Assembly (NCBI GenBank): GCA_013396655.1
Contig: WBMV01009266.1
Span: forward strand, 1,072,107 to 1,136,106
Direction of reading: 5' to 3'
DNA: 64,000 nt
From: Campylorhamphus procurvoides
Lineage: Eukaryota; Chordata; Aves; Passeriformes; Dendrocolaptidae
Positions 36,215 through 47,218 of this stretch are shown in pieces (position 1 is the first letter of the stretch; every line of letters starts with the position of its first letter). A model generated the notes under the pieces. The model was not told where the DNA came from. It made no database searches and saw only the letters and a program-made list of their open reading frames with translations. Position numbers and translations under genes: made by a program.

Positions 36215-38529
36215 TTTTATGAATCATTGTGGAATTCCTATACTATGATAGAATGTAGAAAGGGAGAGAGGGCTTAGAAGTGATGCTTGAAGTTCTCCAA
36301 GGACTATAAGGATACTCTTTTTACTTTCTTGCCTTTGAAACTGATATTCTTGGTTAAGTCACTATATTTAAATATAGCTGTTCTTTTGCAAAGAATTACT
36401 GTTTGAAAATTATGATAACCAGCTTTCCTGCTGCTGGTCATTCAAAACCTGCTGTATGATTTTTTTTTTTTAAAAAAGCACTATTGTTTGCACCATCTTT
36501 TGCTAATAGTCTGAAGTAATGAATCTCTGAAAAACACAGAGATGAAAGTGCTCTGTAGCTCATTGGGACACTGATCTCTGTAATTATTACAACACTTTTC
36601 AGTTATTTTTGTTGCTCTCATTTTTTTCCTGTTTTTGAGGCTTTCTAACCACCTAGTACACTATCCTAACAAGACTGTACAGAAAATCAATGACCTGAAA
36701 AGTTCATCGCACGATAATATGACTTAATTTGGAAATAGTGTGCAATACAGAATTACTCATGGTCTAATCCTACCTCAGTTTTTTGCTTGTTGTAACAGTC
36801 TTCCTAATGCTTTATAGACCTCAGACAGTATAATCCTTCCTTCAAAGTACAGTCATTTCTATAAGGTATACAATAATAACCAGAGATATTCTGATTTCCC
36901 ATCACTACTTTTTCATCCCAAGAAAACCCAAGAGAAATGCCATTCCCTCTCAGCTGTGAGACTGTTTTGAAGGTTTGTTTCTGTTCTCCTACAGGATAAA
37001 GTTTTCAAGGTCTTAAAACCAGGCTGGAATTCATTCAGAAGAATAGGCAGTTGTTTAGGGAAATAAAAGAGATTAAGATGGAATGGTAGATTTAGTTTAA
37101 GGAAGATGAAACATTTTTTAATTCATTAATAACTGAAGAGTACATAAAATAACACAATCTATACTATGTTTTACATCAACAGACAACTAACATATTGCAG
37201 TTATTCAATGAACTATTAATTTCATTGAATTTCAGTTAATAACATATTCATAATAGATCCTGGAATATCAGAAAAAAAAACATAAAGACTGAAAGACATA
37301 CTGGTGTGATAATAATCAGAAAGGATGCATGGAATCATCTGGTAAGCTTCAGGGCTGTCAGAGTGACATGAAGTTATGGAAACTATTTAAAAAAGAAATG
37401 GAAATTAAGTGGATGCAAATTCAAAGAATGAAATATCAGCCAGCACTAATTAATGCAAAAAAATATCTTTTACAAATTTGAATGTCATCTTTGATGAGAT
37501 TATGAGTTTGGTAGGGATAATTAAGAGATGAAACATATTACTTTGGGTATGAAAATTAGGTTTTACAATGCCTAAAATGACCTCACATGGAGATTTACAA
37601 CATCTGTCTAATTTAACACCTCAGATGGGCTTAGGCAGTGTGCAAATACTGGGTCCAAGAGAGCTAAGTGTGCTGTCCAAGGCTTCAGGCAAGCAGGACC
37701 TCTAAGTCAACCTAGTAGCTTTCTCTTGCCTTTAGAAGCAGTATTGATTCTGCCTCCCCTCCCTCCTCCTACCCTTTCACCCTTTCTTCAGTTTCAAACC
37801 ATTCCTTTCTGTCACCTGTGGGGCTTATCTGACCCTTTGGTGAGCTAATTCAGCTCACAAAATCTCACTTGAATTTATTCACTGTTCTGCTGGACTCATT
37901 TTCTTCTGCTTTAATGGGTGAAATGACTCATCAAGACCTCAGACAAATGTCAGAGCCTGCATGTGGAAAACAGCTGGGAAGGAGGTGGTTAGGGTAAGTG
38001 GAAAGATGAGAAAATTCAGAATTCCTTTTTTGGCCAAGTGAGAGGTGCTGGGTCAGGCCTGTCCATCCATTTGGAGCCCAAAGCTCATTTGCTCATTTGA
38101 TGCTTTAACTGCAGCATCTCCAAAGGAGCATCTGAAGTAACTTCATAGAATATCCTGCATGGGTTCTATGATTTGGAGCACCAGCTGAAACGTCTCCAAA
38201 GCAGCACCTCCATTTGAACCAATGATGAGAAGAAGAGAAGGGGCATCTATAGTCTACACTATTTTAGAAAGGAAACCAAAGGAAGATGCTGGTTGTGATG
38301 CCACAGTCTTGAATGAGTCTGAGTAGCTCTTTTGCCCTCAGGTGCCCAAACTCTGAAAAAGTCCATAATGGTTACTCAAATGGACATCTAAATACTCACA
38401 GGCTTATTCTTTTGAAAAGTACCAAGTAACACTGTGATGAAAGAATAGCTTCACAGAAAGTCAGTTAAATAATGAAGATTAAATAGACACCAGGAAAAGT
38501 ACTTACAGAAAACATTTCACTCTATGGAA
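36215..38529. other. Unique AT-rich non-coding sequence
   Basis: No repeat family is recognised with confidence. A T-run and A-run abut at 36462-36478. The segment 37620-37710 has a weak likeness to reverse MIR that I do not consider enough to annotate. Confidence 0.4.
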
Positions 38530-38720
38530 GTACTTCTAGTGGGATTCTGCAGGAATCTATATTAGGGCTGAGAAAATTCAGTGTTTCCATAGTGATGCAG
38601 AAGTAAACACGATGCAGCTGCCAAAAAGTGGGTAATTATTGGCAGAAAGATAGATAACAATAGTGACAAGGAAATCCTGCAGAACAATCTAACAAGCAGG
38701 GTGCATTCAAAGAAAAACAC
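38530..38720 (+). mobile_element. Possible ancient CR1/L3 ORF2 relic
   Basis: 'GTGGGATTCTGCAGGAATCTA' followed by 'TTCAGTGTTTCCATAGTGATG' resembles the reverse-transcriptase region that normally reads 'GGAGTTCCACAGGGATCAGT...TTCAACATATTCATCAATGA'. The later 'AAATCCTGCAGAACAATCT' fits 'CATCCAAAATGATCT'. No reading frame survives. The likeness is partial and the call tentative. Confidence 0.38.
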
Positions 38721-39504
38721 CTACAGATATTTATATCTATATAGTTAGTTGCACACATAAAATGTTACAGAATTGGGATCCTGATAAACCCGTAACCCTA
38801 AAATTATATAGTATTGTAGTGTAACAGGAACCCAATATAAAGTCACAGTAAATTATTGGGCCAGAAGGACAACTGCAAATTTTTGAGCAGAAGCAAAAAC
38901 TGATACTAAATGTTTATGTGACATTAATTGGCAGACAGTCTTGCTTGGTCTCATTGGTTCTATTATTTATTTTAAAAAAAATTATAACAGCTGGGCAGGG
39001 TAAGGGTGAATCTACACAAATTATTTAAACACTAGAAAACAAAAGCTTTCATTTCCTTATTTAAAGAGGTTAGAGCATTTCTTTTGTCTAAGTCCACACC
39101 TGCATGCATCCTGAAAGAGTTTGCTTGCCCTGAGAGAAAGGTTGTGAGTGCAGGACACATCTTCTGGAACCACAGGAAATCGGCTCTCACCAATACAATA
39201 TTACTTTGTTTCCTATTGAAGGTAATTGTTTCTAGAGGTGGGATGGCTTTTTTTCCTAGGACAGATTCCCAGGTTAATTTGAGCACTGCTGTCTTCCCTC
39301 AATTAACTCCATGCTCTTCCCTTGGAGCAACTCCACATGCACAACTGTGGCTTGGAGGAAGGTTCAGAGGTGATGTGACAAGTGCACCCAGGAGCAGAAA
39401 ATCAGACGATTTAAATGTCTATTTAATCTAGCAGAGAGAGCTGTAACAGAGGGATGCTGAACCAAGCCAAGTTCCAACAGGAAAGCAGGTACCTGCTGTA
39501 AACA
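38721..39504. other. Unique AT-rich sequence between two CR1/L3-like relics
   Basis: No element is recognised here. Open frames at 39032-39431 run on opposite strands over the same bases and match nothing. Confidence 0.4.
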
Positions 39505-39690
39505 GTGAAAGGGATTAATCACTGGAACAAATTACCAATGGAAATGCTTGTTGCTCTGTCTCCTGGTGTCTCTGTGTCAAGCATAGCTGCCTTTGTGGTA
39601 GTCAAACAAACTGCAGTTTGGTTCAATTCAGGTAAAACTAAATAGTTTCTGATGTACAGAGGGTCAGAGCGCATGAGCAGAAAGCTTTAT
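39505..39690 (+). mobile_element. Ancient CR1/L3-like 3' fragment
   Basis: 'GGGATTAATCACTGGAACAAA' followed by 'TTACCAATGGAAATGC', a region like 'CTGTCTCCTGGTGTCTCTGTG', and 'GATGTACAGAGGGTCAGAGCG' follow, block by block, an old amniote CR1/L3 3' region normally reading 'ATTAACCATTGGAACAATTTACC...TATACAGGAGGTCAGACTAGA'. It may come from the same insertion as the relic at 38530. Confidence 0.52.
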
Positions 39691-41225
39691 CTGCCTCCTC
39701 TGAATGGCTGACAGCAAAAGAATAACATTAAGGAATTATTACACATGTAATTTTAATATTATTTATTGTATCAATTATTCTGGAGCTGACTAAATCCTAA
39801 TATGAAATCCAGAGCTTTTTACTTGAAAGTCCAGTCAGCAAGGTTTGTTTTCTTCAGTGAAGCTAATGCAGTTATGGGAATCTCAGCATTTTACAGGACT
39901 AAATTACTTTTTCTGCTCTTTATGATGCATGAGTTGCATAAGTAAATGCCAACTTCAATTGTTTTTCTAATATAAACAAAATATTAACACCTGCTCTCAT
40001 AAAATCAGTAACAAAACTAATATTTGCATCCTCTGAGATTATAATCCAACTTAAGAAGAGACAGAATTATTTAAGGAAAATCCAGATGTGTGACTAGTCA
40101 CCTAATTCATTTGAGAATTTCCTAAAATGTTTTTGTAAAAGGGGTGAATAACTAATAAGTAATAAATTAGAGAACAGCAAATATATATTCATTTAAACAT
40201 TTATGCTCAATAGTTTAAGGATTCAAAAGCATTTTTGCAAAACACCTGGTTTACTGAACACTCAAATAACATGACCCCTCTAGAAGCAGAAAGCTGATTA
40301 ATTGTGTTTATTGTTTATTTATGAATATCTTCTTGACTAAGCTTCTTCTTTTTCTTTTTTTTTAAACTCAAGCCGCCCTAATGGGCAGAATGTAAAGCAC
40401 TATCTTAACTACAACATGATGATAAGATTAAATAGTTGTAATTAGAAAAGGGAAATATTCCGTGTGTAATGGAAGTGATTTACAGTGTGGTTACTTTTGT
40501 TTAAATGTCTCTCAATTTGAATCTCACATCTTTTTATCTAAATATTACACGAACCTTGATGAGTTTTTTTTTTTTTTTAGGATTTGAGGGTCTTGACCTT
40601 CTCAGAAAAATTTTGGTCTGAGTCCTTTAAGGTTTCAGTCATGCATGTGAGTACATCTGAGTGCTTAACAAAGTGCTTAAATGTGATTTTCAGAACAGAT
40701 TTCTTCAGGGTTAATCAATTAAATGTCTCTTTTTCAGATATCTACTGTAGCAACAGTTTGTGTGAAAATAAAAGAACCTTTTTGCTGCTTCAATTAAACT
40801 GTAGATTTGATTCCCAAAACCCCAGATAATCATTACCTATACAGACATTTACAAGGACTCATGGAGAGATTCTGGGTTGGGTTTTTTGGTACTTGTCTGA
40901 GCCCTTTTTTAAAGGTGCACAATTTGATCCTGAAACTTTTTAATTATGAAGTCTAATTGAAAATACTCATATTTCAATTAAAACAAAATAGTCTAAAACC
41001 ATAGGGTGTTAGAAGCTTACAAGCAGGGGATAATTTATTGCCATTTGGATGATCTGTAAGGCTTCAAGTTAAATCAATTATAAATAACTCATTTGAAAAG
41101 GGATACAAGTGAAATTAACTAAATTGACACCAGTTTCTTTTTGTGATCTGAAAATATATGCCTAAATGGCAAGAAAATGTTAATTGACCTTAACCTTTCC
41201 TCTGATAAATCTCTTCAGTAATGTA
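39691..41225. other. Unique AT-rich non-coding sequence
   Basis: T-runs at 40355-40363 and 40565-40579. No family-level repeat or exon is seen. Confidence 0.45.
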
Positions 41226-41372
41226 GTAATACTTGGCACTTACATAGTATAGTACCTCTTAACTGAAGATCTCAAAAACCTTTACAAAAATTAATTAAAT
41301 CTCAGCGTACTTCTTTGACGTAGGTATATGAAGCATTAAATAGGTGATCAGACTGAAAACTGGAGGCTAAAA
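41226..41372 (-). mobile_element. Ancient MIR/CORE-SINE-like fragment, reverse orientation
   Basis: 'ACTTGGCACTTACATAGTAT' then 'GAAGATCTCAAAAACCTTTAC', 'AAAAATTAATTAAATCTCAGCG' and 'TTGACGTAGGTATATGAAGC' match the reverse complement of an amniote MIR-type end ('GCACTTATATAGCGC...GATCTCAAAGCGCTTTACA...TAATTAATCCTCAC...GTGAGGTAGGTA'). The 'CAGACTGAAAACTGGAGGC' piece fits 'CAGATGGGGAAACTGAGGC'. An L2-like origin of the tail is possible. Confidence 0.55.
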
Positions 41373-44300
41373 CTAACATTTGCAAAACAGGGTGCCTAAT
41401 GTTAAGATTAAGACCCTAAATCTGCTTATTGTGATACCTTATTTTCACTAAAACCACACTTGCCATTGATCTTAGGGCTCTAATGACTCATAAGCACAGA
41501 GCTTTTGACTCACAAGGCCTTTGATGCAAGGACTTGATTACTTTGGCCTTTATAACTCCAAACAAATCACAGGTCAGACAGCGCAGGGATTCCTGCCTGG
41601 AGGAAGGAGAGACATTCTCTCATCTCTATTTAGCACCTTCTCATTCTGCTCAGAGAACACAGAGAATGTAGCTGAGATACGTGGCACAGCTTTGAAGCAT
41701 ATCCCCATCCAAGAAACTGGGATGAACTGTCTCCTGGAGGTGTCTCTCTCCATCAACAGTTGGGATAACCAAGAAACTAGATAAGAGTGATGTCTAATTT
41801 TGAGACAGCCAATATCACATAAGAAGAATTTTACCCTAATTAGGGGGAATTCTATCTCTATAGGCCTGATTGTCATTGCAGTGTGATAATTCCAACATTA
41901 GGAAAGCACAAGGAATAGGTGACATTAACAAATATTTAAATAGAACACTTTTCTGTCACTTTGAAACTAAAGATGTAAAGGCAGAATAAACTTTATAATT
42001 ATTACCCTATCTTCTTGTCAACATATGTTGCAATCTGGTTAACCATAAAAAACTTCCTGCCTGAACAAGGGTTGCACTCATAAAGCTTGGAAATGTAAGG
42101 TATTGTCAAGCAAGGTGTAATTACATATTTGTGAGGATGAATGTGGTGGTGTGGGCTTAAATTACACCTTAATTCCAAGAATACCTGCCTGAGGAAGCAG
42201 TTCAGTGTCAATTCAAATAGAGGTGTCTGTGCAGAATGGGACCTGTCTCTTGCATATAATTCATCCGTGATAGATTTGGGGAAGAAGACCTAATTTCACC
42301 AACAACCAAGCGTTTCCACTTGGAATTAATTAGGATTATAAGCAGAAGTGACAACTTATGTTAGCGCAAAGCTCAGAAGTCCATCAAAAATTTCCTAGCA
42401 GAGACTGGACACTCAAGCAATGGAGATATTTTTGTTTGGTGGGATCTGGAACTACTGTGTAAACTTGTTGTATCCAGTAAAATAAATTAAACTATCAAAT
42501 TTTATATGGTTTTATGCAAATTTTATATGTGCTTGTGGGTGAGGATCACTGAAGTGATAATCTTTTGAACAATCAAGTGTATTTCTGGGCATTTTATTAA
42601 AATTACAAAAGACAAGTTCAGAAAACACTTATTGTCTTCCTGTCACTGTGAAATCTTTCAACTGGAGTATTCATGGCAGAGTAACTGGAGCTATTGAGTG
42701 TAAGTCTGGTGGTAACTTATACTTCTGTATCTCCAGGGGCCAGTAGTGTACAGTGCATATTTGGCACCACGACAGTTTTGTTATCAATTTCTGTGGGTTT
42801 CTTATAAAATTATATTTCTGTTCATCACATAAGGAGCACATGCTTTTTCTAAGTATCTCCAGGCTTACAGGCATGTAAAACACATTCCACAACATTCAGT
42901 TACACAGCTGACATATTTTCTAAAATGATGCGTTGATTATTTCCTTACAAGCTTAGAGCCTGCCCCTGAAATAGCTTAAAAAATACAGAGCTGTATGAGG
43001 TACAGTCTTCTTTCCTTATATTCATTTGCCTTTTCTTGTTCTAGTAACAATCGAGTTTGGCTGGATCTGGATCTTGTGGAATTGAACCATTGTATTATCT
43101 GTTGGTCCTCCTTGAAAAGTGCTTTTAAAGTTAGCCAGCTCCTCAAATGGATTAAAGCAACCTTATACACCATGAAAGAACACCCTAAATGCACACAACA
43201 GATCATTCTCAATTGGACTTTGTATCCTATTTGAAAAAAAGATCTTATGCAAGGCCATTCACCCTACGGATTCACCCAGTTAATAATTGGGAAGACAGCT
43301 GCCAGTTCAGTTATTTATAAAGGTTTATTTACCAACATGACCACTGAGAACGTCAAAAGTCTTGGTCTAGTTTGTGTCTTCAGCTATGTTTTGAATTGTC
43401 CATCCTGTTATTTTATATATAATACCTACATCATTATTATTGCTGAAACAGCATAAGATACGTGTCAGAGCATTTAAAATTCAGAAAATGCCATGACTGA
43501 ATTTGAACTTCACCCTCCTGCAAATGAGTGCTGTGATTCCAGGATAAATCCTCGTGCAGCCCCTGTTGGCAACTGCACAAAGTCTCCTTGTTCAGCACCT
43601 GTTTGCTGCAGCAGCCACTGCCTCCACTTGGCAAGGGGCTCTGTTTCGGGTTCACTCCAAAGACCTGCCCCACTCGTAGCCTGGTCCTGCTTGTGTGGGC
43701 CTGATTAGCATTGCAGGCCACATCTGTTACCTAATGATGCTGCCTGCTGACACATTCATATGTCTTTCAGGGAGCCTTTTCTCCCTCTGCTCACAGCTGC
43801 TTCCAGTTCCTTCCTTGTCCCATTTGAGTTTTGCATAGTTGTGTGAGTCTTGCTGTGCCTTGAATGGTAATTCTTATTGCAGTGCCTCTCTGCGTGTGTA
43901 GTACTTGCTGGAGATTTGCTCTGCCTGATCTCTACTGCCTCTAGATTTTGATGGGAAAGGGTTAATTCTGGGGGGATTTTTAGCACAACTCAGATGAGGA
44001 ACTTTATTCTTCCTCCTGCCCGGCAAAGCAGTTTGCTGCTCATACGAGACCAGCACTCAGCTGACAAATAACCCCACTGACATCAGTGCAAGCCGGCAGA
44101 CTTATATCAGCTAAGGAAGCAGCTTTCCAGGGAATGCTGAAGGCCTATCTGCTCACACAGGCTTTTGCTTCTCAGATTGTCAGAAAGGCACTGGACTTAA
44201 CCTTCGCTTTGATTTGACCTTTAAAACCTAGTCCCAAGTGCTGCTCCTCCCCACCTGAAAGGAAGAGTCTGCTCAAGCTCCTGCAGCCTGAGGAGGGTTG

Positions 44301-44540
44301 GCAGGGCACCTCCCTTGGCGCCTGAGCTCTGGCATGCACCCCAGCCCAGGGATAACTGAGGCAGCTGTAAAGCTCATCTATGTTCAGAGGCACCCAGGGA
44401 GAAGGGAGTTGGTTTTATAAACAGTTTATAGGGTTGAATATTTTGTTTTTCCTCTCCTTGTTGCCATTAAGAATTTGTCACACCTAGTTTTATCTGCATG
44501 ACTGGATGTGTGACTTCAATAGCTGTAATTTTGCACAAAT
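41373..44540. other. Unique non-coding sequence
   Basis: No repeat family is recognised. 43490-44400 is richer in G and C than the rest of the window and carries overlapping short open frames on both strands without known domains. It has few CpG sites, so it does not look like a CpG island. Confidence 0.45.
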
Positions 44541-44803
44541 AGTGATAGGACAGAGGGCAATTGTTTTAAAATAAAAGAGGAGACATTTAGACTGGATGTT
44601 AGGAGAAAATTCTTTACTCAGAGTATGCTGAGGTACTGGAACAGTTTACTCAGAAAAGCTGTGGATGTGCCATCCCTGGAAGTGTTCCAGGCCAGATTGC
44701 ATGGGGCTTGGAGCACCCTGGTCTAGTGGAAGGTGTCCCTGCCTTGTCGTGACTAGACAATATTTAGGGTGCCTTCCCACCCAAGCCATTCTATGATTCT
44801 GTG
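44541..44803 (+). mobile_element. CR1 LINE fragment with intact 3' terminal repeat
   Basis: Starts 'AGTGATAGGACAGAGGGCAA', passes 'TTTAGACTGGATGTTAGGAG', 'GATGTGCCATCCCTGGAAGTG' and 'GGTCTAGTGGAAGGTGTCCCTG', and ends ATTCTATG-ATTCTGTG at 44788-44803. Same general type as the copies at 2086 and 21471. About 263 bp remain. Confidence 0.93.
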
Positions 44804-47096
44804 GACACCTGCAGCTCTAGGGAAGACTGCAAATATGATTTGTGATAACAAATATTTTCACTTAGTAAACGAAGTTGGAAACACAAAACCAAGATACACC
44901 TCACAGTAGCCAACAACACTAATAATTTGTAAATAGCTTACCTGGTACCATTTTTTACATGTACTTTATGTATCATAATTGATGACTTTATATCTTGTAA
45001 CTTTTTTAATATGTCCCTTCTGATTGTTCTAGTGCTCAGCTGTTGAGTGATGCTGGAAGCCAAATGAACAGGAGCCTTATTCTGTGCACTGTCCTTGCAG
45101 TAATAGAAAGACAGCAGTTAACTGCATCATTGAAAACAGTCCCTTATGGTTTTAGGTGACCCTGTCAAATGCGCCCATTCATAAATCTATTAAATTCCAT
45201 TTTCAAACCTGTTGTGGTTATAAATATGAACCAGGCTACCTTCATAGTTACAATTCTGCATCTCTTTCTAGTTTGCATTTGTTCTTAAATTACATTTACA
45301 CAAAGATTGCAATCTCCAATATTGCCACATAATAGTAACAAGACATCTTTGACCTGTATCAGAAAGTTCATAATTAAAGATAAGAGATGCAAGTCACTTT
45401 CTGCAGCAAAGTGGCCTTTCTATGTGCCTTTAAAGCGTTCAAGTAAACATTTAATTTTTTAGGCAGCACAACGGATGAAGGGAGCTGAAATTCAAAACAA
45501 TTGCAGAAAGAAATTTGCTAAAGTATTTGGCACTGAACAAAATTGCAGAATGCAAGTAGACTTTGTGTAATTTCTGTTTCTAAATAGTGTGGCCTATCTC
45601 CTTTATTTGCCAGCTCAAATATCAGCAAAGAAGTATGAACAGGTTTCTAAATTCTAGCAAAGGCTTACAACTAAAGCCCTTGGTTGGGCCTTCTGAAGCA
45701 TGTCTAAAACTGTAGTCAGGTAAAATTTCCTATTGATCCATGAAATCCTCCAGTTTAAACAGTACCATTTACCTGCAACCACCTGTTTCAATCAATTCCC
45801 TTACATGTTTCATGCCTTGAAGACTTTCATCTTGCTCTTTAAGTCACTTTGTCAAGGACCACAGATGTTTTATTTTTGCTGAAGCCCTATTATGTTTTCA
45901 GTAACAACAAGAGGTGAATTAAATAAATCCACAAAACACAGCATACATGGGCATCCATTATCACTTCCAAAATACGTAGGCATAGTTGTGAAATAAGAGA
46001 AACAATCCTAATGGTCTTGGTAAGACCACAAACAGCCTTGTGCAGTACTTTCTGGATATCACATTCTGTTACATGCTTAGGGAAAGAAATAGTCTCCTAA
46101 GTGGGGGGAACAGAGCTGCTGGTTATAATCCTTGCTCTCCTGCTGGCCTGGCAGGCAGTATTTTACCTTCCACTCCATCTTGTGAATTTATGCTGAGATC
46201 TCTCTTTGTTTAATGTGTGGGGCATCACCTTTGGCAAGAGCCTTTCAGTATAATACTGAGATGGGCAATAATCTGACACCAGGAGTCATACACGGTTTTT
46301 CACATTCTTGATAAAGCTAGAGGCACTTTATTGAGCACTGTGTGACTAACAACACACTGCATAAAAATGATACCTATGGATGCACTTATTTCCATCTATG
46401 ACTGTCAAATGATATAAAGGCATCCTGCTCCTGCCACGTAACCACCACCCTCCCTGCACTGTGAGTTCTGCCACACATCACCTGTGATTCTCTGAGACCT
46501 GCAGTTCCTCGAACCCTTCTCTCCACAATACAGGTCCCTGCACTTCTAAACAAGCACAGAGAAAGGCAATTTTATAACTTTATAAGTGGAGACTGACAGG
46601 ATCATTTATCTCGCTTTGCAGTGTTTTGCAGGAGGACCACAGTGGCGCACTGAAGACCTGGTTCTGCCTGTTTGCATTATCTACAGGATGCCTTTGGATT
46701 ATCCTTTGACTTGTTCTGTACCTGAACCTGATATACACCATAGACAACCTATAGGCCATTTATCAAGGGAGGTTTCCCATAAAGCATCCTGAATCTCTCA
46801 GTACATAATTTACAAGGCTGCAAAGTATCATCTCTGCCACTGTGACCTTCTACCATAACACCTGCAACCATCTGACCTCTCCCAGAATTTCAGCTAGTAT
46901 CAGTCGCACATCCTTTTACACTAGTTTAGCATCAAAATACCTACCCTTTTGGTCCAGCAGGAACAACTGGAAACAAGTCTCTTGCATCTGCTCTTATATA
47001 AGTAGCATGAAAGACACTCTAATTCCACCAAAATCCCAAAAGTCAATACCTATGTATTTTGTATGACCACTATGTATGTGATCTTTGTATGATTTT
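44804..47096. other. Unique AT-rich non-coding sequence
   Basis: No repeat family or exon is recognised. Confidence 0.45.
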
Positions 47097-47218
47097 GCCT
47101 GGTTGGGCTAATAATGCCAAGGCTGTGGGTTCAATCCCTGTATGGGCTGTTGCCTTAAAAGTTGGACTCAAAGATCCTGGTGAATCCCTTCCAACTCCGA
47201 ATATTCTGTGATCCTGTA
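47097..47218 (+). mobile_element. tRNA-Ile-derived SINE with CR1 tail (passerine TguSINE-like)
   Basis: The 5' part, 'GCTAATAATGCCAAGG' then 'GTGGGTTCAATCCCTGTATG', matches the anticodon arm through T-arm of tRNA-Ile(AAT), with a B box GGTTCAATCC at 47128-47137. Most differences from the tRNA are C-to-T or G-to-A changes, as expected for CpG decay. The 3' part, 'AGTTGGACTCAAAGATCCTGG' through 'CCTTCCAACTCCGAATATTCTG', is a CR1 3' end closing with ATTCTGTG and a decayed second unit. The A-box half of the head is missing or scrambled, so this is a truncated or deleted SINE and not a tRNA gene. SINEs with this tRNA-Ile/CR1 layout are known from passerine birds. Confidence 0.8.

Noticed and set aside
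37620..37710. Reverse MIR fragment
   Set aside because: Only one short block ('TGTCCAAGGCTTCAGGCAAGCAGG') is suggestive, too little to support a call.
38141..38175. CR1 end suggested by 'TTCATAGAATATCCTGCATGGG'
   Set aside because: Only the first dozen bases resemble a CR1 end. The following sequence does not continue as CR1.
47105..47145. Functional tRNA-Ile gene
   Set aside because: The acceptor stem, D-arm and A box are missing, and the T-arm side runs straight into a CR1 tail, so this is a SINE head.
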